A DNA stretch of 64,000 nucleotides from an uncultured Clostridia bacterium (GTDB lineage: Bacteria > Bacillota > Clostridia > Oscillospirales > Ruminococcaceae), in NCBI GenBank assembly GCA_947510165.1, contig CANNSB010000008.1, positions 1 to 64,000 on the forward strand, in the 5' to 3' direction. The notes under the pieces are model-generated. The model ran no database searches, was not told the origin of the DNA, and saw only the letters and a list, made by a program, of their open reading frames with translations. Numbering within the stretch: the first letter of the stretch is position 1; each line of letters starts with the position of its first letter. Shown in pieces: positions 57,781 to 64,000 of the stretch. The translations under genes and the position numbers were made by a program.

Positions 57781-57806
57781 TCTTATATAAATACTTATAA
57801 TATAAT
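57775..57806 (+). promoter_or_regulatory. Candidate amidase promoter with 0A-like box
   Basis: TTCGACT (57775-57781) followed by two overlapping -10 candidates, TATAAT at 57796-57801 and 57801-57806 (14 or 19 nt spacing). The amidase ATG is at 57848 behind TAGGAG. Confidence 0.45.
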
Positions 57807-57847
57807 ATTTATTTCATACTAATAATATTTATTTAGGAGATTATTTT

Positions 57848-58507
57848 ATGAAAAAAATTCTTGTTATAGATCCAGGTCATGGCGGCACTGATCCTGGTGC
57901 TGTAAATGGAACTAGATATGAAAAAGATGATGTTTTAAAAATTTCATTAGCCGTTAAAGATGCTTTAGCTATATACGATTTAACAGTTGTCATGACTAGA
58001 GAGACAGATGTGTTTTTAGAATTAAGTGAACGAGCAGATATCGCTAAAGATAATGAGGCGGATTTAATGCTATCAATTCATAGAAATTCTCATGATACCA
58101 GCCTAGCACGAGGAATTGAAGTATGTATACATAAAAAAGCTTCATCAGAATCTAAAGCAGCTGCTACTACAATGTTATCTAAAATATCTTCTGCTTCTAG
58201 TATGAGGAATAGAGGAGTTAAAGCTGACAAAAATTATGCTGTTTTAAAAAATATAACCATACTTGGACTTTTATTAGAATTAGGTTTTATATCCAACTCC
58301 AATGATAATAAAGAATTTGATTCTAACTTTGATTCTTTTGTAGAGGCTATAGTAGAGGCTTTGGTTGAAATATTGGATTTAAAAATTGCTGAAGAGGATA
58401 AAGAAGAGATTACAACAGTATATAATAATGGACATTCTCCTTCAGACCAAAAGGATGATGGTAAACTACGATATGAATTTGGCGAAATATCAAATTCATA
58501 TGTATAA
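57848..58507 (+). CDS. N-acetylmuramoyl-L-alanine amidase (Amidase_3) without signal peptide
   Basis: Zinc amidase that cuts the peptide from muramic acid. 219 aa. Zinc ligands and catalytic Glu are visible: His in DPGHGGTDPGA, Glu in RYEKDD, His in SIHRNSH, Glu in LLLELGFISN. The catalytic domain fills the first 180 residues; the last 35 are acidic and probably disordered. There is no signal peptide, unlike Sec-exported wall amidases, so it may be exported by the T7SS next door, be a mother-cell-lysis or phage-type enzyme, or act after lysis. Its own terminator follows. Confidence 0.9.
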   Translation: MKKILVIDPGHGGTDPGAVNGTRYEKDDVLKISLAVKDALAIYDLTVVMTRETDVFLELSERADIAKDNEADLMLSIHRNSHDTSLARGIEVCIHKKASSESKAAATTMLSKISSASSMRNRGVKADKNYAVLKNITILGLLLELGFISNSNDNKEFDSNFDSFVEAIVEALVEILDLKIAEEDKEEITTVYNNGHSPSDQKDDGKLRYEFGEISNSYV

Positions 58508-58510
58508 AAT

Positions 58511-58549
58511 ATAAAAGGAATATTGTTTTATCAATATTCCTTTTATATT
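58511..58549 (+). terminator. Terminator after the amidase gene
   Basis: A perfect 15-bp stem (58511-58525 with 58532-58546), 6-nt loop, T-rich tail. It separates the amidase from the LXG cassette. Confidence 0.88.
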
Positions 58550-58600
58550 TTATTTTGGTTTTTAGAATATATTAAAATTTAAATAAATATTAATTTCAAT

Positions 58601-58629
58601 TTGAAAATTATAATTTTGTGTGATAAAAT
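58601..58629 (+). promoter_or_regulatory. Promoter of the LXG toxin cassette
   Basis: TTGAAA (58601-58606), 17 nt, TAAAAT (58624-58629) with an extended -10 TGA in front. The first cassette gene starts at 58684. Confidence 0.7.
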
Positions 58630-58683
58630 TATTAACAAAACTTATAACATTTTATTAATATAAATATAGTAAGGAGATACATT

Positions 58684-58956
58684 ATGTCACAAATTGCAAG
58701 TAATCATCAAAAAAATCAAGATTTAATTTTCAAAATAAAAACTAATTTAAATACTATGGACAAAAACTCTTCGTCAAATATAGATAAAAACACTACTATT
58801 TTAGGAAATAAAAAAATACATTCATTGTCTAATATCCAAAATAATATTATTAATAATTTTTCTAAATATTTAGAAAGAGATCTTAATAATATTATTAAAA
58901 TCTCTCATAATTTTATGAAATTAGACGAAACCATAAGTAAAGATATATTAAAATAG
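58684..58956 (+). CDS. Small helical LXG partner, DUF3130/TIGR04197-like
   Basis: 90 aa, start behind AAGGAG. The pattern MSxIASN at the N-terminus, a central short GNKK segment, then a long helix ending in ISHNFMKLDETIS fits the TIGR04197/DUF3130 family of WXG100-like proteins. In Streptococcus such proteins (called Lap1) bind the LXG domain and are needed for export of the toxin. No WxG motif is present. The next gene is the second usual partner. Confidence 0.7.
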   Translation: MSQIASNHQKNQDLIFKIKTNLNTMDKNSSSNIDKNTTILGNKKIHSLSNIQNNIINNFSKYLERDLNNIIKISHNFMKLDETISKDILK

Positions 58957-58970
58957 AAAGAATATTTAAT

Positions 58971-59297
58971 ATGAAAAATGAAATGAATTATGAAATAAAA
59001 AAAATATCAGAGGATCTTTCTGATATAGAAATAGAAAATCGTAGACTTAAGAATACACTGAACCAAATAGATGAAATATCATATGAAAAAGATAGACTAT
59101 TTAATAGTTTAAAAGATACTTGGAAAAATGGAGAAATGTCTTACATGATAGATAATAATCAGGATGAGATTAAAAAAACTCAATGTAAAATAATTGACCA
59201 ATTGGAAGATGATATTCATAACCTAAGACAAAGAAAAATTATTTTAGAATCAAAACAAGAAGAATTAAAACATAAAAGGAATAAAATATATGATTAA
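58971..59297 (+). CDS. Small coiled-coil LXG partner, DUF3958-like
   Basis: 108 aa, almost entirely charged helix. It resembles DUF3958 proteins (Lap2), with the conserved-looking turn SLKDTWKNGEMSYMIDNN between two long helices. In characterised LXG systems Lap1 and Lap2 form a complex with the LXG helix. Its last codons overlap the start of the LXG gene by 8 nt, which argues for coupled production of the two proteins. Confidence 0.7.
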   Translation: MKNEMNYEIKKISEDLSDIEIENRRLKNTLNQIDEISYEKDRLFNSLKDTWKNGEMSYMIDNNQDEIKKTQCKIIDQLEDDIHNLRQRKIILESKQEELKHKRNKIYD

Positions 59298-60681
59298 CAT
59301 GTTTTTAAATACATCAAAAGAACAATCGACAGCTTTGAAAAATGTATGTGAAAAAAATATTCATTCCATGGAAAATATGAAGAAAACTATTTCTAATTTT
59401 ATAAATGAAGATACGCTAAAGGGAAAGTCTTATGATTCTGCTAAAAATTATCTTAAAATTGTTTATCAACCATTAATAACGGGGGTTATATTATTTTCAA
59501 AATCTATGATGAAATGTCATAAAAAATTTATAAGTGCATATACATCAACTGTGGATTCTAACAGCCTAAAATCAGAAGATTTGGAAAAACAAATTAGAGA
59601 TATAAAAAAATTAATAGACAAATTAGAAATAGTAAAAAACTCTGATCCAACTACAAGAGCATACACAGAAAAATCTATTAGGCTATATGAAGTTCAGATG
59701 CAAAAAATTAAAGAAAAATTAGAAAAATTATTAAATTTTAATAGATCTTCAGTATCTATTTTTGTTGAATCTGAGAATATATTAAGAGATGTCCAAAAAG
59801 GTATATCCCAAATATCAAATGGAAATTCATGGAATACAAAAACTAATTCTTTTACAATAGACAAGAGCAATCTAGATTGGGCAGATAATATAAATGGATT
59901 ACAAAATCAAAAAAATTTAGATAAGATATTAAATAAAATTCCTAATTTAGATATAGAAGATCTAAAAATGCTATCTGAATATATTGAAAATCATCCTGCT
60001 AAAGACATCCCTGAAAAAATAATAGCTTATATAAAAAGTCAAATTAATCCAGCTAATTTCGTAAACGGGTATTTAAATGAATTTGGAAAATTAATTAAAA
60101 AATGTAGTGGAAATTTAATTGCTAACACAGGATTATCAGGACCTTCTGGACCAAACTCATTCGTAATTATAGGGCCACAAACTAAAAACATGGCAGATAA
60201 AATATTTTGTTTTGGAGATAAGATAACAAAATTTTCAACAAAATTGGGGTATGGTCTTGCCGGCGTAAGTGGTGGAATAGCAGCTTATGAAGGTTGGAAA
60301 TATAATGATAAAACTACTGGTCAAGCTATCTCCTACGGTGGAGCAACTGCTGGAGTTGCCATTGCAGGTAGTGCGTTAGGAAATGTGGTTGTAGCAGCTG
60401 CTTTAGGATCTAATCCCGTTGGATGGGCTGTAGCTGGAGGAGTTGCTGTTAGTTTTGGTATAGGTGTTGCTTTATCATCTGGCTTTGACGCTCTATATAA
60501 AAATAATGTTGGTGGTTTGCAGGATGGACTAGATTGGGTTGGAGATAAATTAGATTCCGCAGGGAAAAAAATAGGTGATGCAGTTAATAAAAAAGTTAAT
60601 ACTATAAAAGATAATTTTAATTTTGCTGGGAAAAAAATTGGCCAAGGAGTTAATTTTATAACTAAAAAAATAAAAATTTAA
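59290..60681 (+). CDS. LXG-domain polymorphic toxin with glycine-rich hydrophobic C-terminus
   Basis: 463 aa, candidate T7SS antibacterial effector. The LXG export domain covers about residues 1-210; the motif region is NEDTLKGKSYDSAKNYLKIV followed by a long helix with LEKQIRDIKKLIDKLE. A middle linker leads to a hydrophobic Gly/Ala-rich segment (about 310-400: GLAGVSGGIAAYEG, GGATAGVAIAGSALG, VGWAVAGGVAVSFGIGVAL) and then the common LXG tail GLQDGLDWVGDKLDSAGKK. Such glycine-zipper regions occur in membrane-depolarising LXG toxins such as TspA and TelE, so pore formation is the likely activity. No enzyme motif is seen. Gene order supports a toxin-immunity pair with the next gene. Confidence 0.85.
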   Translation: MINMFLNTSKEQSTALKNVCEKNIHSMENMKKTISNFINEDTLKGKSYDSAKNYLKIVYQPLITGVILFSKSMMKCHKKFISAYTSTVDSNSLKSEDLEKQIRDIKKLIDKLEIVKNSDPTTRAYTEKSIRLYEVQMQKIKEKLEKLLNFNRSSVSIFVESENILRDVQKGISQISNGNSWNTKTNSFTIDKSNLDWADNINGLQNQKNLDKILNKIPNLDIEDLKMLSEYIENHPAKDIPEKIIAYIKSQINPANFVNGYLNEFGKLIKKCSGNLIANTGLSGPSGPNSFVIIGPQTKNMADKIFCFGDKITKFSTKLGYGLAGVSGGIAAYEGWKYNDKTTGQAISYGGATAGVAIAGSALGNVVVAAALGSNPVGWAVAGGVAVSFGIGVALSSGFDALYKNNVGGLQDGLDWVGDKLDSAGKKIGDAVNKKVNTIKDNFNFAGKKIGQGVNFITKKIKI

Positions 60682-60708
60682 TTTTAAATAGATTAAGGAG
60701 GATATATA

Positions 60709-61371
60709 ATGAAAATTTGCACCGTCGAAAGATCATTTAAAAATACTAGATATAGGATACTTTTTTCTGATGATAACTATTATCTTTTAGATATGAATCA
60801 ATCATATTGGTCTATATTTTTTCCATTTTTATTTTGGATTTTTCCAAATAAAGTCTATAAAATTTCATCAGAAATAGCAGAGAGTTTAAGAGTTCCAACA
60901 AAGTTATTAGAAGGTATAGATAAAAAATATAATCTAATAACAGTGTTATCCTTTATTTTAATGGGAATATTACCTGTTATAGGTAGATGGATGAGTGATA
61001 ATATTATCGACTTTTTTAATATTAACAGTTCCACTAACATTAATATATTTATTTTAGTGTTACTATTTATATTCTGTATCACATTAAATTTATATTTAAA
61101 CAATTTATTAAAGAAAAAAATAAATATAAACTATGATAAACTTAATTTTTATACACTATATTTAAAACCTATATCTTTTAAAAATGAGGTTAAGACAACG
61201 CTATTACATATATTTATAATACTAATGCTAGTTATTATGTCAGGTGGATATATATTAACGGGAAATTTATTTATTCTATTCACTGCATTTATTTTATTTT
61301 ATATATTTTTATCCTGGAATAAAATAAATTTAAGTAAAGATAATAAATGTTATATAAAATCTATAAAATAA
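60709..61371 (+). CDS. DUF443-like multi-pass membrane protein, probable immunity protein
   Basis: 220 aa behind AAGGAGG. The N-terminal 45 residues match the DUF443 pattern: TRYRILFSDDNYYLLDM, then SYWSIFFPFLFWIFPNKVYKI. Four or more membrane helices follow (about 79-98, 110-128, 165-183, 188-205). In Staphylococcus aureus DUF443 proteins (TsaI) protect the cell from the membrane-depolarising LXG toxin TspA. The neighbour here is a toxin of the same predicted type, which fits well. Sequence family is judged by eye. Confidence 0.78.
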   Translation: MKICTVERSFKNTRYRILFSDDNYYLLDMNQSYWSIFFPFLFWIFPNKVYKISSEIAESLRVPTKLLEGIDKKYNLITVLSFILMGILPVIGRWMSDNIIDFFNINSSTNINIFILVLLFIFCITLNLYLNNLLKKKININYDKLNFYTLYLKPISFKNEVKTTLLHIFIILMLVIMSGGYILTGNLFILFTAFILFYIFLSWNKINLSKDNKCYIKSIK

Positions 61372-61396
61372 TATTATTTAAAAGGAGATATAAATT

Positions 61397-61699
61397 ATGT
61401 TGACCCTTGGATCAATTGTTTATTTAAAAGAAGGCACACAAAAATTAATGATTATTAATAGAGGTGTTGTTATAGAACAAGATGGAAAACAACAAATATT
61501 TGATTATTCTTCCGCTTTATACCCACATGGCGTTATAGAAAACAATATTTATTATTTTAATGAAGAAAACATAGATAAAGTTATTTTCGAAGGATTTAAA
61601 GATGATGACGAAGAAAGATTTCAAGAAATATTTAAAGAATGGAATAAAAATAATAAAGATAAATTTATAAAAGGAAATATAACTTCCCCAGTAGAATAA
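61397..61699 (+). CDS. DUF4176 protein of T7SS loci
   Basis: 100 aa behind AAAGGAG. The N-terminal half, LTLGSIVYLKEGTQKLMIINR followed by a Tyr/Pro segment (FDYSSALYPHGV), is the DUF4176 signature. The C-terminal half is acidic and helical. DUF4176 proteins are frequent beside LXG effectors and Esx genes; function unknown, possibly effector handling or regulation. Last gene of the cassette. Confidence 0.8.
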   Translation: MLTLGSIVYLKEGTQKLMIINRGVVIEQDGKQQIFDYSSALYPHGVIENNIYYFNEENIDKVIFEGFKDDDEERFQEIFKEWNKNNKDKFIKGNITSPVE

Positions 61700-61742
61700 A
61701 AAAGATGAGATTAGATTTAAAATCTAATCTCATCTTTTTTAT
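61698..61742 (+). terminator. Terminator of the LXG cassette
   Basis: A perfect 20-bp stem (61698-61717 with 61721-61740), 3-nt loop, ending in T residues. It overlaps the stop codon of the DUF4176 gene. Confidence 0.92.
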
Positions 61743-61780
61743 TCTACATTACATTATTTTATATTATAAGTATTATATAT

Positions 61781-61810
61781 AAAAAAAACCGCCCTATAAG
61801 GACGATTTTT
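61781..61810 (-). terminator. Terminator after tRNA-fMet
   Basis: On the minus strand a 7-bp stem with two wobble pairs (ATCGTCC/GGGCGGT) is followed by eight T residues, 7 nt past the tRNA 3' end. Confidence 0.82.
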
Positions 61811-61816
61811 ATCAAT

Positions 61817-61893
<77 letters not shown>

Positions 61894-62289
61894 ATATATT
61901 TTAAACTAATTCTTTCGACTCATTCATAATATCATATATATAACTCGTTGTCAATAGAATATATAAAATAAATTATACATATTATTATTTTATAACTTTA
62001 AAAAACTTGTATATATAATATTATAAATATTTATATTTTTAAGTTGACATTTATAATAAAATAAATTATTATGTACTAGATATATAAATTAACATATATT
62101 GGTTATTTATATATCTATAAAACTTTTATCGTAAATCATTTATTATAATTTTATTTTTCTAAGTTATAATTGATATATGATACAAGTTACTTTTGCTATA
62201 AAATGCCATATTTTCATTTTATAAGAAATATCTTATAAAATTTTAAATATTGTTTTTAAAATTTATAAATTTATAAAGGGGTAAAAATT
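61894..62289 (+). other. AT-rich intergenic region with long leader for the lipoprotein genes
   Basis: No gene is seen. On the plus strand TTGACA (62044-62049), 17 nt, TATTAT (62067-62072) is a good sigma-A promoter and would give a leader of about 210 nt. A second, weaker candidate is TTGATA (62170-62175) with an extended -10 TGCTATAAA (62195-62202... spacing 21 nt). A 9-bp hairpin (62217-62225 with 62232-62240) lies near the end of the leader, before AAAGGGG at the gene start. The tRNA-fMet promoter must also lie here on the minus strand. Confidence 0.5.
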
Positions 62290-62496
62290 ATGAACAAAAA
62301 ATCTTTATTAGCTATTATAGCTGTAGTTGTTCTTTCTGTTTCTGTACTAGCTGGATGTAATGGAGACACATCTTCATCATCATCTTCAGCTTCTTCTTCT
62401 TCATCAGCTTCTTCTTCTTCATCAGCTTCTTCTTCTTCATCTTCAGCATCTTCTTCTTCTTCAGCACCGTCTTCATCTTCTTCTTCAAGCAAGTAA
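62290..62496 (+). CDS. Minimal lipoprotein with poly-Ser tail, copy 1
   Basis: 68 aa. A lipoprotein signal peptide with lipobox LAGC (Cys23) is followed directly by GD and a tail of Ser with spaced Ala (runs of 5-6 Ser, then Ala), ending in Lys. There is no folded domain. The tail could be flexible spacer or a site for Ser modification. The reading frame is supported by AAAGGGG before ATG 62290, the clean signal peptide and the paralogue that follows. The Ser codons are mainly TCT and TCA, giving an imperfect 15-18-bp DNA repeat. Confidence 0.75.
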   Translation: MNKKSLLAIIAVVVLSVSVLAGCNGDTSSSSSSASSSSSASSSSSASSSSSSASSSSSAPSSSSSSSK

Positions 62497-62535
62497 TTAG
62501 TATTTAATAAATTTAATATAAAGGGAGTTATATAA

Positions 62536-62739
62536 ATGAATAAAAAATCTTTATTAGCTATTATAGCTGTAGCAGTTCTTTCTGTTTCTGTATTAGCGGG
62601 ATGTAATGGAGATTCATCATCATCTTCGTCTAAATCATCATCATCATCTTCTTCTTCAACACCTTCTTCTTCTTCAGCATCTTCTTCTTCTTCAGCGTCT
62701 TCTTCTTCATCAGCGTCTTCTTCATCTTCAAGCAAGTAA
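62536..62739 (+). CDS. Minimal lipoprotein with poly-Ser tail, copy 2
   Basis: 67 aa, tandem paralogue of the previous gene, with nearly identical first 26 residues (MNKKSLLAIIAVAVLSVSVL, then AGCNGD). The tail differs in spacing and contains Lys and Thr-Pro, so it has diverged or changed length by repeat slippage. AAGGGAG precedes the ATG. The DUF4358 lipoprotein follows 31 nt later, probably on the same transcript. Confidence 0.75.
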   Translation: MNKKSLLAIIAVAVLSVSVLAGCNGDSSSSSSKSSSSSSSSTPSSSSASSSSSASSSSSASSSSSSK

Positions 62740-62770
62740 TTAATATATTTTATTGAAAGAAGAGTTTAAA

Positions 62771-63349
62771 ATGAATAAAAAACTATTATTTTTAATAATT
62801 TGTATCACACTAACACTATCTATTACACTAGTTGGATGTTCTCAAAATAACAATAGCTCAAGTTCATCTAGCTCTAGTAGTAAGAGTTCATCATCTAATT
62901 CCAACATAACTAAAATAGATGAAGCTTTAACTAAAGTTAAATCCTTATATCCAGCTGATCTATTCCCAACTATGGAAATAGATAAAGAAACTTTAGTAGA
63001 TAAATATGGTATACATAAAGATGATATAAAAAGTTATAAAGCTTTAGGACCTATGATGTCTGCACATGTAGATACTTTTATAGCTATAGAATCTACTGAT
63101 GGAAAAGCTTCCGAAGTAGAAAGTTCTCTAAAAAAATATAAAGATGAATTTGAGAAAGATATGCATTATCCTAGTAATCTAGATAAAGTAAAGGCTTCTC
63201 AAGTTGTTAAGCATGGAGATGATGTTTATTACATTATTTTAGGGGATATGTCTACAGCTAGTGATTCTGCTACAGAAGAACAATTAGTTGAACTTGCTAA
63301 AAGTGAAGTTAAAAAAGCTGTAGATTCTATAAATTCTTTATATAAGTAA
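62771..63349 (+). CDS. DUF4358 lipoprotein with Ser-rich linker
   Basis: 192 aa from ATG 62771 (GAAGAG upstream). Signal peptide with lipobox LVGC, then a Ser/Asn linker like the tails of the two preceding proteins, then a DUF4358 domain: DLFPTMEIDKETLVDKYGI, MMSAHVDTFIAIES, VVKHGDDVYYIILGD. Related to the gene at 3148. DUF4358 genes often accompany MBOAT and SGNH genes in Clostridia, as here, which suggests a part in O-acylation of an envelope polymer. Confidence 0.82.
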   Translation: MNKKLLFLIICITLTLSITLVGCSQNNNSSSSSSSSSKSSSSNSNITKIDEALTKVKSLYPADLFPTMEIDKETLVDKYGIHKDDIKSYKALGPMMSAHVDTFIAIESTDGKASEVESSLKKYKDEFEKDMHYPSNLDKVKASQVVKHGDDVYYIILGDMSTASDSATEEQLVELAKSEVKKAVDSINSLYK

Positions 63350-63371
63350 TTTATCATTTTTAATAAAATAT

Positions 63372-63421
63372 AAATAATAAAAACAGTATTGATTTTATAT
63401 CTAATGCTGTTTTTATTATTT
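63372..63421 (+). terminator. Hairpin between the DUF4358 and MBOAT genes
   Basis: A long A/T stem with one G-U pair (63372-63390 with 63402-63421) and T-rich 3' arm. It may partly terminate; the MBOAT ribosome site AAGGAG begins right after it. Confidence 0.7.
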
Positions 63422-63436
63422 AAGGAGATAGATATA

Positions 63437-64000
63437 TTGGTTTTCAGTAGTGTTTTTTTTCTTTTTTTCTTTTTTCCATCTATTCTTATAATTTATTTTA
63501 TAACTAAAGATAAATATAAAAATTTTATATTATTTTTAATTTCATTATTCTTTTATGCATGGGGAGAGCCTATCTATATTTCTATAATGATTTTATCTAC
63601 TTTAGTGGATTATTTTCACGGTAAATGGATACATATAAACCAAAAAAAACAAAATTATAAAATATCAAAATATATATTACTATCATCTATACTTATAAAT
63701 TTATCACTATTAATATTTTTTAAATATTCTGAATTTATTTTAACTAATATAAATAATATATTTTCCTTATCTATACCAGTGTTATCTATTTCATTACCTA
63801 TTGGAATATCATTTTATACATTTCAAACTATGTCATACACAATAGATATATATAAAAATACAGCAAAATATCAAAATAATATAATAAATTTTGGTACTTA
63901 CATTTCCTTTTTCCCACAATTAATTGCAGGCCCTATTGTAAAATATAAAGATATAAATAAACAAATTTTAAATCGAAAGCATAATTTGAAAAATTTTGGA
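63437..64000 (+). CDS. MBOAT O-acyltransferase (AlgI/DltB-like), C-terminus cut by window edge
   Basis: 188 codons visible from a TTG at 63437 with AAGGAG (63422-63427). The N-terminal membrane helices and the family motifs FFYAWGEP, SLPIGISFYTFQTMSY and YISFFPQLIAGPIVKY identify a membrane-bound O-acyltransferase. These enzymes move acyl groups across the membrane to polysaccharides or teichoic acids. The catalytic His region lies beyond the window. The upstream DUF4358 lipoprotein and the SGNH hydrolase at 2306 are typical companions. Confidence 0.93.
   Translation, partial: MVFSSVFFLFFFFPSILIIYFITKDKYKNFILFLISLFFYAWGEPIYISIMILSTLVDYFHGKWIHINQKKQNYKISKYILLSSILINLSLLIFFKYSEFILTNINNIFSLSIPVLSISLPIGISFYTFQTMSYTIDIYKNTAKYQNNIINFGTYISFFPQLIAGPIVKYKDINKQILNRKHNLKNFG

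Noticed and set aside
61905..61925. TTTCGACTCA near 61915 as a Spo0A box
   Set aside because: One mismatch and no promoter of fitting geometry; it lies just upstream of the tRNA-fMet gene, where Spo0A control is unlikely.
62271..62735. Minus-strand frame of 154 residues rich in Glu and Asp
   Set aside because: It is the antisense shadow of the poly-Ser lipoprotein tails (TCT/TCA read backwards as Glu/Asp codons), with no plausible gene features.
62370..62740. Short direct repeats that could be taken for a CRISPR array or tandem repeat locus
   Set aside because: They are imperfect Ser/Ala codon repeats within two clear coding frames, without spacers of constant length.

Overview
The window is very AT-rich, uses the standard bacterial code (UGA serves as a stop, e.g. 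in uppS and tsaC) and comes from a spore-forming member of the Firmicutes, most likely class Clostridia. The evidence is spoIIGA-sigE, yunB and spoVM, a PolC-type replicative polymerase, an IspH-ribosomal protein S1 fusion, the def-fmt-rsmB-rlmN-prpC-prkC-rsgA island, and a Firmicutes-type type VII secretion locus (esxA-essA-esaB-essB-essC). I cannot name the genus. DUF4358 lipoproteins next to SGNH and MBOAT genes point towards Oscillospirales/Lachnospirales-like gut Clostridia, but this is only an inference.

Layout. 1-6.1 kb: a cysteine-rich protein cut by the window edge (minus strand), then spoIIGA-sigE behind a promoter with the unusual long spacer known from Spo0A-activated spoIIG, an SGNH hydrolase and a DUF4358 lipoprotein, an unrecognised membrane protein, and yunB. 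6.1-21.7 kb: plus-strand housekeeping genes, secD-secF, rpsB-tsf, pyrH-frr-uppS-cdsA, dxr-rseP-ispG-polC and rubrerythrin. 21.7-46.5 kb: minus-strand housekeeping genes. These are a Xer-type recombinase; the rsgA/prkC/prpC/rlmN/rsmB/metallopeptidase/fmt/def/priA/coaBC/rpoZ/gmk/remA run, with spoVM and a small membrane protein at its downstream end; an M18 aminopeptidase; a transglycosylase-like protein lacking the catalytic Glu; a frameshifted coaE; and tsaC, prfA, ispH-rpsA, plsC, cmk, a flavoprotein and a MurR-type regulator. 46.6-50.9 kb: tRNA-Leu and small unrelated genes (SEC-C protein, SDR, two unrecognised proteins, thiN, tspO).

50.9-61.7 kb is the main accessory region. A minus-strand type VII secretion operon diverges from a plus-strand group: an amidase without a signal peptide, then a polymorphic-toxin cassette. 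The cassette has two small helical partner proteins (DUF3130/TIGR04197-like and DUF3958-like), an LXG protein with a glycine-rich hydrophobic C-terminal region, a DUF443-like multi-pass membrane protein that is the likely immunity factor, and a DUF4176 protein. The divergent promoter region carries an exact Spo0A box (TGTCGAA) placed 21 nt from a -10 element, the same geometry as the spoIIG promoter in this window, which suggests that this secretion system is tied to sporulation entry.

61.8-64 kb: initiator tRNA-Met, then two tandem copies of a tiny lipoprotein that is little more than a signal peptide and a poly-Ser tail, a DUF4358 lipoprotein with a Ser-rich linker, and the start of an MBOAT O-acyltransferase cut by the right edge. 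No CRISPR array, insertion sequence, prophage or rRNA gene was seen.
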